Assembly (NCBI GenBank): GCA_020443005.1
Contig: JAGRJA010000070.1
Location: 1-11,540, forward strand
Direction of reading: 5' to 3'
Source of the DNA: Pseudomonadales bacterium
GTDB lineage: Bacteria > Pseudomonadota > Gammaproteobacteria > Pseudomonadales > UBA7239
DNA length: 11,540 nucleotides
Shown here: positions 1-7,798 of the stretch, piece by piece
How positions within the stretch are numbered: the stretch's first letter is position 1
Layout of the letters: every line of letters starts with the position of its first letter
Position numbers and translations under genes: made by a program
Notes under the pieces: generated by a model
Database searches by the model: none
Told to the model about the DNA's origin: nothing
Seen by the model: only the letters and a program-made list of their open reading frames with translations

Positions 1-159
1 GATATAACGCTTGCCGTCGGTATCAAAAACATGGGCGCCTTCAGCGTGATCAAAAAAAACCGGCGTACCGCCCACGCCTTTAAAAGCGCGAACCGGCGAA
101 TTTACGCCACCGGGTATGTGTTGCTGGGCGAGGGTAAAGAGTTGTTCGGAGTGTGTCAT
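1..159 (-). CDS. hemL: Glutamate-1-semialdehyde 2,1-aminomutase, N-terminal part (cut by window edge)
   Basis: The reverse strand from the ATG at 157-159 encodes 53 residues starting MTHSEQLFTLAQQHIPGGVN and continuing with SPVRAFKGVGGTPVFF and HVFDTDGKRYI. This is the characteristic N-terminus of HemL, in particular the IPGGVNSPVRAF motif. HemL is a cytoplasmic, pyridoxal-phosphate-dependent enzyme that converts glutamate-1-semialdehyde to 5-aminolevulinate, the first committed tetrapyrrole precursor in the C5 pathway. The catalytic lysine and most of the fold lie outside the window. A possible AGGA ribosome binding site (plus-strand tcct at 172-175) lies 12 bases upstream, rather far for an ideal site. 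The gene follows thiE on the same strand with a gap of 64 bases and no visible terminator, so cotranscription is plausible. A thiE-hemL arrangement is also known in other gammaproteobacteria such as Pseudomonas. Confidence 0.95.
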   Translation of the reverse strand, partial: MTHSEQLFTLAQQHIPGGVNSPVRAFKGVGGTPVFFDHAEGAHVFDTDGKRYI

Positions 160-223
160 GTGTTAACGGCATCCTTTTTAGGCAAATAGCTGGGAGTGTA
201 AAGGGTAGTGGACATTTTGCGAT

Positions 224-865
224 TCAAACGAACAGATGCATGAATGCGTTCGTGCGTTGTTCGAGGCTGGTGGTGCTGTCGTCTGCCCATAAATCGCTGA
301 TCACGGCGAGCATATCGGCACCGCAGTCTATCAGTTGGCGCCCATTATCGCGGGTTATGCCGCCAATCGCCACCAGAGGAATATTCAACTGCGCTTTGGC
401 TTCAATCAGCAGTGCCTTCGGGGCGCGTTGTGCGTGTGGTTTGATAGCTGATGGGAAGAAGCTGCCAAAGGCGACATAGTCAGCCCCTTCATGTTGGGCC
501 TGGACTGCCAAATCGAGTGAGTCGTGGCAGGTAATACCGATAATGGCATTGCTGCCGAGCTGTTTGCGCGCCTTATTTAATGCGATGTCGTTCTGGCCGA
601 GGTGAACGCCGTCTGCCTTGCAGGCAAGGGCGAGTTCCACATCATCATTGATCAGCAGGCAGGCATCATATTGCGTGCAAAGCTTGCGCAGTTGCTCGGC
701 CTGTTTTTGTCGCAAGACCGAGCTGCCGTGTTTGTTGCGGTATTGAATGATTTTGCAGCCATTTTTCAGAACAGTGGTGATTTTGCCGATAAAGCAATCT
801 TCTGGCAGAAGTGTTTCATCGGTGATGGCATAGAGCCCTTGCAGTGCGTATTTTGCTGGTTTCAT
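224..865 (-). CDS. thiE: Thiamine-phosphate synthase
   Basis: This 213-residue protein has the normal ThiE length (about 205-225). ThiE joins hydroxymethylpyrimidine diphosphate and the thiazole phosphate to form thiamine monophosphate in the cytoplasm, on a TIM barrel. Visible family motifs, in order, are LYAITD (11-16), QYRNK (41-45), which contributes to pyrimidine and diphosphate binding, INDD (72-75), DGVHLGQND (85-93) with Mg-binding acidic residues, FGSFFPS with the following KP (133-143), and AIGGI (166-170) for phosphate binding. The start is the ATG at 863-865. The frame stays open about 90 bases further upstream but contains no ATG, GTG or TTG there, so this start is well supported although no clear Shine-Dalgarno precedes it. 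No TPP riboswitch consensus was seen in the 132-base leader. thiE is divergent from recJ and probably cotranscribed with hemL. Confidence 0.96.
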   Translation of the reverse strand: MKPAKYALQGLYAITDETLLPEDCFIGKITTVLKNGCKIIQYRNKHGSSVLRQKQAEQLRKLCTQYDACLLINDDVELALACKADGVHLGQNDIALNKARKQLGSNAIIGITCHDSLDLAVQAQHEGADYVAFGSFFPSAIKPHAQRAPKALLIEAKAQLNIPLVAIGGITRDNGRQLIDCGADMLAVISDLWADDSTTSLEQRTNAFMHLFV

Positions 866-929
866 CGAGGTGGCTGTTTTTTTGGGGCGATTGATGTTCT
901 GAAGCTGTTCGTGGAAGTGTTTTACGGTG

Positions 930-967
930 TTGTCCCGGCAGCGACAGGCCGGACATTATGACATAAT
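930..967. promoter_or_regulatory. Divergent thiE/recJ promoter region with 13-bp inverted repeat
   Basis: The gap between thiE and recJ contains ATTATG-A-CATAAT at 955-967, a perfect inverted repeat of 6-base arms around one central base. Each arm resembles a -10 box. On the plus strand, TTGTCC (930-935) and CATTAT (954-959) are 18 bases apart and could form a weak sigma-70 promoter for recJ. A symmetric -10-like element reads towards thiE. This could be two overlapping, mutually exclusive promoters or a small operator. The repeat is seen directly; the promoter role is inferred. Confidence 0.4.
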
Positions 968-997
968 CCATTCTGTTGCCTATCTCCAGATTTATCG

Positions 998-2746
998 ATG
1001 AAAAAAATCGTTCTGCGCCCGCTTCCTGAAAACACCGGTGATTTGCCGGAATCCCTGCACCCGGTGTTAAGGCGTATCTATCAGAGTCGTGGCATTGTGT
1101 CGGCCGATGAGCTGGATTTAAGTCTCTTCCGTTTACCTTCTCCCGATCGTCTCAAAGGCATGCCGGCCGCTGTGGAGAGGCTGGAAAGAGCATTGAAGAC
1201 TTCTGAAAAAATCATCATTGTCGGTGATTTTGATGCCGATGGCGCAACCAGCACAGCGCTGGCTGTGAGTGCCCTGAAAGCGATGGGCTTTTCTCAGGTT
1301 GATTTTGTGGTGCCTAATCGTTTTGATTTTGGCTACGGTTTGTCGCCAGCTGTGGTTGATCTGGTCAGGCCGATGGGTGCGGCACTGTTAATCACGGTGG
1401 ATAACGGTATCTCCAGTGTGGAAGGCGTGGCATATGCCAGGCATTTTGGCATGGATGTGATTGTTACCGATCACCATTTGCCACCTGCAGAATTGCCGGA
1501 TGCGGTGGCCATTATCAATCCCAGTCAACCGGGTTGTCGTTTTCCTGCCCGCTGCATTGCCGGTGTGGGCGTGGTTTTTTACCTGATGATGGGTTTGCGA
1601 GCTAGATTAAGGGCGCAAGGCTGGTTTGAAAGCAAGGGTATCGGCGAGCCGAATCTGGCCGATTATCTTGATCTGGTTGCACTGGGTACCGTTGCCGATG
1701 TGGTGCCGCTTGACTATTGTAATCGTGTGCTGGTTGATCAGGGCTTGCGCCGTATTCGCACTGGCAGGGTTCGTCCGGGTATTCGCGCCTTGCTGGAAGT
1801 TGCGAACCGTGAGGTCGCCAGAACGGTTGCCAGTGATTTGTCATTTTTTGTCGCTCCGCGATTGAATGCAGCTGGTCGTTTGACGGAAATGCGTTACGGG
1901 GTGCTGTGTTTGTTGGCAGCAAGCGATGCCGAAGCATGGAGTTTTGCGCAGGAACTCGATAGCATGAACCGCGAGCGTCGCGAAATAGAGCAGGATATGC
2001 AAGCGCAGGCAGTACGGGCACTGGGTGAGCTTGCCGTATCGCCGCAGCAGCAAATGCGTGCCGGCCTGTGCTTATACGATGAAAGCTGGCATCAGGGTGT
2101 GGTCGGCTTGCTGGCCTCGCGTATCAAGGAGCGTTATCACCGTCCGGTTTTCTGTTTTGCGCTTGCCGGTGAAAACGAACTGAAAGGTTCGGGGCGCTCC
2201 ATTCCCGGCTTTCATATTCGTGATGCACTGGATGCAATTGCCAGCCGCCAGCCCGGACTGATTACACGCTTTGGTGGTCATGCCATGGCGGCAGGCCTGA
2301 GCCTCGATGTATCCCGCTACTCGGCGTTTGTTCAAGCCTTTGGTGATGAGGCTGAAAGGCAGCTCGGTATTGAAGCGCCGGAAAAAATCATCGAAGTGGA
2401 TGCGAAGTTGACAGCCTCCGAGCTGAGTCTGGATTTTGCCGCCCTGTTGCGTGAAGCGGGGCCCTGGGGGCAGAAGTTTCCCGAGCCGGTTTTTGTCGGC
2501 GAGTTCAGGGTGAAGGCGCGGCGCGTGCTGGCAGAGAAATACCTCAAACTCACTGTGGCACCTTGTGTGGAGGAGGCCGCTGGCATGCAGATAGAATGTG
2601 AAGCACTTTGTTTCAGCCCCGAACCTGCCTGGTTCGATATTGAAGCGGGACAAGAAGTTGAGCTGGTTTACCGACTGGATATCAATGTGTTTAACGGTCG
2701 GGAATCTTTGCAGTTGGTGGTGGAGAGTTTGGGTTTGTTCGGCTAA
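998..2746 (+). CDS. recJ: Single-stranded-DNA-specific 5'-3' exonuclease RecJ
   Basis: This 582-residue protein matches the usual RecJ length (577 in E. coli). RecJ degrades single-stranded DNA 5' to 3' and acts in RecF-pathway recombination, mismatch repair and base-excision repair. The DHH phosphoesterase motifs are intact: VGDFDADGATS (75-85), LLITVDNG (130-137), VTDHH (156-160) with the signature DHH, and GTVADVVPL (230-238), together the metal-binding aspartates and histidines. The DHHA1 region contains GSGRSIPGFHIRDAL (397-411) and FGGHAMAAGLSL (425-436), the glycine-rich substrate-binding motif, followed by a C-terminal OB-fold region. The ATG at 998 is preceded only by a weak purine patch (CCAGA), so low translation is possible. 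In E. coli recJ is followed directly by prfB and lysS; here two unrelated genes lie between. Confidence 0.97.
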   Translation: MKKIVLRPLPENTGDLPESLHPVLRRIYQSRGIVSADELDLSLFRLPSPDRLKGMPAAVERLERALKTSEKIIIVGDFDADGATSTALAVSALKAMGFSQVDFVVPNRFDFGYGLSPAVVDLVRPMGAALLITVDNGISSVEGVAYARHFGMDVIVTDHHLPPAELPDAVAIINPSQPGCRFPARCIAGVGVVFYLMMGLRARLRAQGWFESKGIGEPNLADYLDLVALGTVADVVPLDYCNRVLVDQGLRRIRTGRVRPGIRALLEVANREVARTVASDLSFFVAPRLNAAGRLTEMRYGVLCLLAASDAEAWSFAQELDSMNRERREIEQDMQAQAVRALGELAVSPQQQMRAGLCLYDESWHQGVVGLLASRIKERYHRPVFCFALAGENELKGSGRSIPGFHIRDALDAIASRQPGLITRFGGHAMAAGLSLDVSRYSAFVQAFGDEAERQLGIEAPEKIIEVDAKLTASELSLDFAALLREAGPWGQKFPEPVFVGEFRVKARRVLAEKYLKLTVAPCVEEAAGMQIECEALCFSPEPAWFDIEAGQEVELVYRLDINVFNGRESLQLVVESLGLFG

Positions 2747-2937
2747 AGCACCTTCAAAGGCACCAAGAATTCAGCTCAAAAAGGAAAAGCGAGAAAAAAT
2801 AACGCTGATCACTGAGTATTCTCCCTGCAAAATCAGTGCGAATCCGGCCGAAAGAAAATGAGAAGCACTATCTGGACTTGTGGTTTTGATGCCGATAGAC
2901 TAATTTATTGGCCAACCATCTTAAATTAACACCCATC

Positions 2938-2950
2938 AGGATTGAGTATG
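2938..2950 (+). promoter_or_regulatory. Ribosome binding site that fixes the start of the secreted protein
   Basis: AGGA at 2938-2941 lies 6 bases before the ATG at 2948-2950. An in-frame TTG at 2942 directly abuts the AGGA and cannot use it, so the ATG is the likely start. It also places the signal peptide in the expected position. Confidence 0.75.
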
Positions 2951-5935
2951 AACATCTCCCTTGCAGCGCTTGTGCGTAAATTGGCAAAATCGTGCCCGGT
3001 TTTCTTGAGTTTGTTGTTTGTTTTTTCTGCGCCGGCACAGGCGCTCAGTATCAATATCGCGTTTGATATGGATGCGGCCCAGGCGGGTGGTGGTGCCCGC
3101 ACGGGGGCAGGTTCCGGTGTGATGAGCATCGATCTCGATACAGACACGGTCACTTACAGCATGGCCTACAGTGGCTTGTCTGGCACTGAAACGGCCGCGC
3201 ATTTTCATGGCCCTGCGGCGGCGGGTTCGTCAGCGGCAGCGCTTTATACCTTGCCGGCGGGTTCGCCAAAATCAGGCTCGTTTGACCTGGTGGTAAAAGG
3301 TGGAGGAACTTACAGTGTTGATCAACAGATTTATGATTTGGTGCATGGGCTCTGGTATGTGAACATCCATACCACCACTTTTGGTGGCGGTGAAATTCGT
3401 GGTCAACTTCACCCTGAGCTGATCAGTCTGGGTATCAGTCTTGATGCCGCACAGGCCGGTGGTGGCGGCAGAACAGGCTCAGGTTCGGGTTCAGCTGTGC
3501 TCGATCTGGAGAATGATTCACTGACCTACACTATTTCATTTTCGGGTCTTTCGGGTACAGAAACGGCTTCGCATTTTCACGGGCCAGCGGCAGCCGGTTC
3601 CAGTGCTGGTGTGACCTATGCACTCTCAACAGGCTCACCGAAATCCGGCACGATTGATCTGGTTGACCTGAATTCCGGTACTTACACGGTATCTGATCAG
3701 CTGGGCGATATTCTGGCTGACCTCTGGTATATCAATATTCACAGTTCCACTTTTGCAGGCGGTGAGATTCGCGGCCAGTTACTTTATCAATATGTGGCTA
3801 ATGATTTTGTGCCGATTACCGAGTCTACGGTGGGTAATGTTGGCGTCTCTTGGCTGGAAGATGTCGATGAAGGCTTTGAGTATGGCACGATTACTGATAG
3901 CAGTGCAGAACAGATGTACGGATGGAATGCCGGTAGCGGTAGTTGGCAATTATTGACTAACCCTGGCGATGGTTATTACCTGCAATCAGATGGCAGCCTC
4001 ACCTACTGGGAAGACCGCTTCATTATCGACGGTTATGTCACCGGGGGTGAAACTGCGATTATCAAACCGACGGTAAGTGGCTCCGCGATTTCCAATGGTG
4101 AAATTCTTCATGTGGATCTTTTCGAGAAATCGCTTGATGGCGTATTGATGGAGGCAATGTTCAGCGACCTCGGTGGCTCGGTCTTTAATGCCGGGCTCAG
4201 CAGTTCAGCCGCATTTTCCGGTTCAGCAAAACTGTTGCGCGGTGATTTCGAGTTGCAGAACACCGTGTACGATTTCTGGTGTGATGATACCTGGTGGTTG
4301 ACTCAGGGCGTCACTGGCAAAAACTGCTACAACTTTGTGGCGACTGATTTTGAAACGCCACCGGCTCTGGCTGGCAGCCTGAATGCGGTGGTGCATGTTA
4401 ACACCGGTTTTGATCCGTTGGCGGTGCGCGCGGCCTTTACGGTAGCCGGTGGGTATGACGCGGTTCTGGGCGACAACTATAACTACGATGTTCACTTCGT
4501 ATCGTCCAACGGTAATATCGGGGGTTCCAGCCCGCAGTTGCGTATCTACAAAACCTATTGGGATGGCGCGACCAATGGCAGTTCACTGGTTGATAGCGTG
4601 GCGTTTACCTTGGGTGCACGGGGCAGCCAGACACTGATCAGTTATACACTGCCTGATTGGCTTTTCGACGGTGGCAGTTTCCAGCTCTATATCGATGAAG
4701 ATGAGAGAAAAGGCTTCCTGATGGCCGAATCCGGCATCGAGGGCAGCAGTCATGTTCGTCGGGGCACGATTTCCGATGCGGGCTCAACCGGTCAGGAGTA
4801 TTTTCTCAACGATGCTGCCCTTAGCCAGTTTCTCGCCGCTTTTGGTAACAGTGCCGATGATGACAGTGATAGCATGCCCGACTTGTGGGAGTCATTGAAT
4901 GGTCTTTCTGTGGGTACTAATGACAGCGCACTGGATGCCGATAGTGATGGCTTCACCAACCTGGAAGAATATCAGGCGGGCACCGACCCTCAGGATAATA
5001 TGAGCTATCCGGCAACGCCAGGGAAAATCAGCGACTTCGATGCCGATGGTGATGACGATGTACTGCTGCGCTCAACCGCTACGGGTGTATTCACTGTTGT
5101 ATCGGTAGATGGCGGCGGAGTCACTGGCACAGCGGCCCTGTCAATTCCTGCAACCTGGACAGGTTCAAACTGGGTTCACGAGGCCAACCTGGATCTCGAT
5201 GGTGACGGCGACAAGGATATCCTTATGAGCAACAGCAGCACCGGGGCCTGGCGCCAGATTATTCTGGAAAATGGTGCTTATGTCAGTCAGGCAGCCTTGT
5301 GGATGGATACCGGTGCTTATGAATTTGCAGTTGCCGGTGACTTCGATGGCGATGGTGATGATGATGTTATATTGAAAAATACCAGCCTCAATAAATACCA
5401 GATGAATGAAATACAAGCCGGGGCAGTGGCTGACAAGCGTAATTTGCCTCTTTTCAGTGGTGATTATGTTTTGCAGGCTGCCGGAGATTTTGATGGCGAT
5501 GGCGATGACGATATTCTGATGCGTCGCAGTGGTAATGGTAAATACCGTCGATTCATCATGGAGGCGGGAGCGATTTCAGGCAGTGGCGGTTTGTTTTCTG
5601 TTTATCCCAGTAGTGACTGGACTTTGCAGACGACGGCCGATCTGGATGCCGATGGTGATGAAGACCTCGTTTTACGCAGCACTTCTGCAGGTAGCTGGAG
5701 GGTTTTCCTGATGCAGAATAATCTGGTTGCGTCTGATACGCCCTTTAGCCCTTATGCATCGACAAGCTGGGTTTTCGAGAGCGAGGCTGATATTGATGCC
5801 GATGGTGACGCTGATATTCTGTTGCGAAATGCTGGCACCGGCGTATGGCGTGCGTTTACTGTGCAATCCGGTGCTGTTTCTGGCAATACACCTTTCAGCG
5901 CCAGTAATAGCCTGGATCTCACAACCCAGCGTTGA
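2948..5935 (+). CDS. Secreted CHRD / calcium-loop / FG-GAP (VCBS) repeat protein
   Basis: This is a 995-residue exported protein of unknown function. Residues 1-32 are a Sec signal peptide: a basic N-terminus, the hydrophobic stretch VFLSLLFVFSAPA, and a likely cut after AQA (30-32). Two tandem CHRD-type domains follow (about 40-154 and 164-278), each with HFHGPAAAG and WY(V/I)NIH...GGEIRGQL. Residues about 283-635 match no family I can name. They hold the only two cysteines of the mature protein (445 and 460), in a tryptophan-rich stretch, perhaps a disulfide. Two calcium-loop motifs come next: DDDSDSMPDLWE (637-648) and DADSDGFTNLEE (663-674), as in thrombospondin type 3 or EF-hand-like linkers. 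The C-terminus has six FG-GAP/VCBS-type repeats, each opening with a loop such as DFDGDGDDD (near 696, 749, 798, 847, 898 and 948), likely a calcium-dependent beta-propeller. There is no PEP-CTERM or other sorting tail. An extracellular or surface binding role is inferred; no catalytic motif is visible. It converges with a histidine kinase gene. Confidence 0.9.
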   Translation: MNISLAALVRKLAKSCPVFLSLLFVFSAPAQALSINIAFDMDAAQAGGGARTGAGSGVMSIDLDTDTVTYSMAYSGLSGTETAAHFHGPAAAGSSAAALYTLPAGSPKSGSFDLVVKGGGTYSVDQQIYDLVHGLWYVNIHTTTFGGGEIRGQLHPELISLGISLDAAQAGGGGRTGSGSGSAVLDLENDSLTYTISFSGLSGTETASHFHGPAAAGSSAGVTYALSTGSPKSGTIDLVDLNSGTYTVSDQLGDILADLWYINIHSSTFAGGEIRGQLLYQYVANDFVPITESTVGNVGVSWLEDVDEGFEYGTITDSSAEQMYGWNAGSGSWQLLTNPGDGYYLQSDGSLTYWEDRFIIDGYVTGGETAIIKPTVSGSAISNGEILHVDLFEKSLDGVLMEAMFSDLGGSVFNAGLSSSAAFSGSAKLLRGDFELQNTVYDFWCDDTWWLTQGVTGKNCYNFVATDFETPPALAGSLNAVVHVNTGFDPLAVRAAFTVAGGYDAVLGDNYNYDVHFVSSNGNIGGSSPQLRIYKTYWDGATNGSSLVDSVAFTLGARGSQTLISYTLPDWLFDGGSFQLYIDEDERKGFLMAESGIEGSSHVRRGTISDAGSTGQEYFLNDAALSQFLAAFGNSADDDSDSMPDLWESLNGLSVGTNDSALDADSDGFTNLEEYQAGTDPQDNMSYPATPGKISDFDADGDDDVLLRSTATGVFTVVSVDGGGVTGTAALSIPATWTGSNWVHEANLDLDGDGDKDILMSNSSTGAWRQIILENGAYVSQAALWMDTGAYEFAVAGDFDGDGDDDVILKNTSLNKYQMNEIQAGAVADKRNLPLFSGDYVLQAAGDFDGDGDDDILMRRSGNGKYRRFIMEAGAISGSGGLFSVYPSSDWTLQTTADLDADGDEDLVLRSTSAGSWRVFLMQNNLVASDTPFSPYASTSWVFESEADIDADGDADILLRNAGTGVWRAFTVQSGAVSGNTPFSASNSLDLTTQR
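3065..3781 (+). repeat. Tandem CHRD domain duplication (two copies, 124-residue period)
   Basis: Copies at 3065-3409 and 3437-3781 encode near-identical blocks: DAAQAGGG-RTG, SGLSGTETA-HFHGPAAAGSS, GSPKSG, WY-NIH and GGEIRGQL. Matching residues are exactly 124 codons (372 bases) apart, so the spacing has no net indel between the conserved landmarks. This is an intragenic duplication that has diverged at many bases, so it is not a recent copy. Confidence 0.88.
5033..5932 (+). repeat. Six FG-GAP/VCBS-type repeats with D-x-D-x-D-G-D calcium loops
   Basis: Six acidic loops begin at 5033, 5192, 5339, 5486, 5639 and 5789, giving periods of 53, 49, 49, 51 and 50 codons. Each reads D-(F/L/I)-D-(A/G/L)-D-G-D or a close variant, followed by a hydrophobic strand (DVLLR, DILMS, DVILK, DILMR, DLVLR, DILLR) and a W/Y/F-containing strand. 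This is the layout of a calcium-stabilised beta-propeller blade. The last unit ends at the stop codon. Confidence 0.88.
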
Positions 5936-5946
5936 TTGAGCTGGGT

Positions 5947-5973
5947 AAAAAAGCGGCCAAGGCCGCTTTTTTT
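5947..5973. terminator. Bidirectional rho-independent terminator
   Basis: An A6 tract (5947-5952), GCGGCC (5953-5958), AA, GGCCGC (5961-5966) and a T7 tract (5967-5973) form a GC-rich hairpin with a U-run on either strand. It lies 11 bases after the plus-strand stop codon and 17 bases beyond the end of the minus-strand kinase gene, so it can serve both convergent genes. Confidence 0.93.
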
Positions 5974-5990
5974 GTGAATGCCTGGTCTGT

Positions 5991-7577
5991 CTATTGAAAG
6001 CAGGGCTCAGCATGCTTTGCATAAAGTGAGAGTTTGCCTTGTAATTCAGCTTGGGTAACCGGTTTTTTCAGGATTTCGTTAAAGCCTGTTGCAAAGAGCT
6101 CATCCCGATAACTGATCGTGTTATCGGCTGTGAGTGCAATAATCATGGCGGGTTTGAGACCTTTGGCTTTTTCCCAATTGCGTATTTGTCGTGTAGCTTC
6201 AAAACCGTCAAGTACCGGCATGTGCAAATCCATCAATATCACCTCAAACGATGAATCAAAACAATATTGCAAAGCTTCTGCACCGTTGTATGCACAAACC
6301 ACTTCGCCACTGTCAGTCAGCAAATCCCTGAGCAGCTGGCTTTGCAGGCTGTTATCTTCGACCACGAGAATCCGTTGTTTCTTTCTGCTTTTTTGTCCAT
6401 GCATGCCCTGTGCTGCTGGTAAATCCGGCCGGGATGAAGCAGGGTGTAGGGTCGATATGTTTTCAGGTTTTTTTTGCGGGTTTTCGGCACAGGTGTCGGT
6501 TTTGTCTTTCTGTTGTGAAGCTGTTGCTGCGGGTAGTGGCAGCGTCAGTCGGAAACAACTGCCGTTTTCAGTGCTGTGGACAAGTCGTAGTGTTCCCTGC
6601 ATCCTCGCGGCCAGTTTGCGGGAAAGTGCAAGGCCAAGACCGAGGCCCGCCATGTTTTCGTTTTCATCCTGATGGTTCAGGCGTTCGAACTCCCTGAAAA
6701 TGACTTGCTGTTTATCCACGGGGATTCCCTTGCCGGTGTCGGTGACATCAAAGTGCAGATAATCCTGTTTGTCTTTTAGGATCGTGAGTGTGATTTTTCC
6801 CTTTTCGGTGTATTTCAGGGCGTTGTCGCAGAGGTTCATCAGAATGCGCCGAATACTGTGAAGGTCTCCCCTGAAATAATGACCGCTGTCGACCTTGTTG
6901 ATGATGCTGAACGCAATCTGTTTGCGTGATGCAGCGGACGCGAAGGTCAGTTGTAAGGGCTGAACAAGATTGTCGGTAGTAAACGGTATGTCGTGCTCAG
7001 CGTCGCTGGCTGATTTTGTCTCGCAGCTTTGTAGCAGGTCTTCGAGCAGGCATAACATATGCTGCCCGGATTGTTCAAACTCATGGAGGTATTCCTGTTG
7101 TTTTCTGCCCAATCCGGTTTTTTGCAGTTGATGTGTAATGGCGACAATGGTTTGCATCGGGTTGCGAATTTCGTGACTGAGAATCGCTATCATTTTTTCG
7201 GTGTCGCGTTTTTCGTGTTGAGCGGCCAGCGCCTTTGTTCTCAAAATCTTTTTGACTTTGCGGTAACGCTTGTCAGCATGCAATTCGAGAAAGAAAACGC
7301 CCAGGTTGAAGGTCAGGGTCGCCATCATGATGAAACCCCATTTTTGCTGCATGCTGATGTGTTGACCAAAAGTTGTGAAAATATCCAGCACGCACAAACC
7401 GGCAAGTACGCTCAGGTTCAGCAAAATCAGGCAGGGAAGCGAGCAGCGATGCAGGAACAAAAGGATTTTTTGGGGCGTTGAATGGGTAGTGCAGGGCGTT
7501 TTTGCCCGGCTTTCTGTACAGGAAAACGGAATTTGGCCTGTAGTGTGACTTGTTGCGGTGTTTGTATAAGACATCAT
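5991..7577 (-). CDS. Membrane-anchored hybrid histidine kinase with C-terminal receiver
   Basis: This 528-residue sensor kinase has a Ser/Thr-rich N-terminal tail (1-45) and two transmembrane helices (about 49-70 and 80-100) joined by only about 10 residues. It therefore has no periplasmic sensor domain. The positive DKRYRKVKK after the second helix puts both ends in the cytoplasm. A coiled HisKA domain follows with the phosphorylatable His135 in LSHEIRNP. The HATPase domain has an N box (NLCDNALKYTEKG, 248-260), G1 (DTGKGI, 280-285), an F-box-like FREFERL and G2 (GLGLGL, 311-316). A charged, flexible linker (about 350-400) leads to a receiver domain with Glu407/Asp408, acceptor Asp450, Thr483 and Lys505. 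All key residues are intact. No HPt domain and no response-regulator gene are present nearby, so its target is unknown. The start is one of two adjacent ATGs (7575-7577 or 7572-7574), both close to an AAGGAA box (plus-strand ttcctt, 7582-7587). Confidence 0.94.
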   Translation of the reverse strand: MMSYTNTATSHTTGQIPFSCTESRAKTPCTTHSTPQKILLFLHRCSLPCLILLNLSVLAGLCVLDIFTTFGQHISMQQKWGFIMMATLTFNLGVFFLELHADKRYRKVKKILRTKALAAQHEKRDTEKMIAILSHEIRNPMQTIVAITHQLQKTGLGRKQQEYLHEFEQSGQHMLCLLEDLLQSCETKSASDAEHDIPFTTDNLVQPLQLTFASAASRKQIAFSIINKVDSGHYFRGDLHSIRRILMNLCDNALKYTEKGKITLTILKDKQDYLHFDVTDTGKGIPVDKQQVIFREFERLNHQDENENMAGLGLGLALSRKLAARMQGTLRLVHSTENGSCFRLTLPLPAATASQQKDKTDTCAENPQKKPENISTLHPASSRPDLPAAQGMHGQKSRKKQRILVVEDNSLQSQLLRDLLTDSGEVVCAYNGAEALQYCFDSSFEVILMDLHMPVLDGFEATRQIRNWEKAKGLKPAMIIALTADNTISYRDELFATGFNEILKKPVTQAELQGKLSLYAKHAEPCFQ

Positions 7578-7748
7578 GCTGTTCCTTCAGTGATGGCGGA
7601 TTCGGGTTTGGCATCGTTCAAGCCGGCCAGGGCTGTCGGGCGTCTTGCCCGGGTGGTTGCGAAAAATACACGATGGAGGAAATAAATCAAGGTGAGCTTA
7701 TCTAAACCAGGTTGTTCAAAATTAATCGGGCGCTGCGTTGTCGATGCC

Positions 7749-7778
7749 TTGGTGAAAAAGGGCGTTCTGCGTTAGAAT
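7749..7778 (+). promoter_or_regulatory. Candidate sigma-70 promoter for prfB-lysS-ung
   Basis: TTGGTG (7749-7754) and TAGAAT (7773-7778, five of six matches to the -10 consensus) are 18 bases apart. Transcription would begin near 7785 and leave a leader of about 65 bases before the prfB ATG. The gap between the kinase and prfB (7578-7850) shows nothing else convincing apart from the leader hairpin. Confidence 0.55.
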
Positions 7779-7798
7779 CCCCGGCTGATTTTTTGTTG

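Noticed and set aside
866..997. TPP riboswitch upstream of thiE
   Set aside because: The 132-base leader lacks the conserved CUGAGA-type core and is too short once the divergent recJ promoter is allowed for.
2072..2653. 193-codon minus-strand frame opposite recJ
   Set aside because: It is fully overlapped by recJ, which has clear DHH and DHHA1 motifs; the antisense translation resembles no protein family.
2810..2838. CACTGA / TCAGTG inverted repeat after recJ, considered as a terminator
   Set aside because: Only six pairs around a 17-base loop and no T-run follows. The rest of 2747-2947 shows no convincing promoter, terminator or gene.
5033..5932. GAT/GGT-rich repeated DNA considered as a CRISPR or satellite array
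   Set aside because: The periodicity is in codons of a long open frame (six calcium-loop repeats). The DNA units are diverged and have no spacer structure.
6118..6672. 184-codon open frame on the plus strand, opposite the histidine kinase
   Set aside because: It lies entirely within the kinase gene, has cysteine- and serine-rich composition typical of an antisense shadow, and shows no domain. The kinase frame has full catalytic motifs.
7637..7651. CGGGC-GTCTT-GCCCG hairpin upstream of the kinase
   Set aside because: Only a five-pair stem, with no T-run on either strand; it could arise by chance in GC-rich sequence.
7673..7705. Ten-codon open frame ATGGAGGAAATA... before prfB
   Set aside because: It is very short and lies upstream of the candidate prfB promoter. 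Its GGAGG is inside the frame rather than upstream, and nothing suggests a leader peptide.
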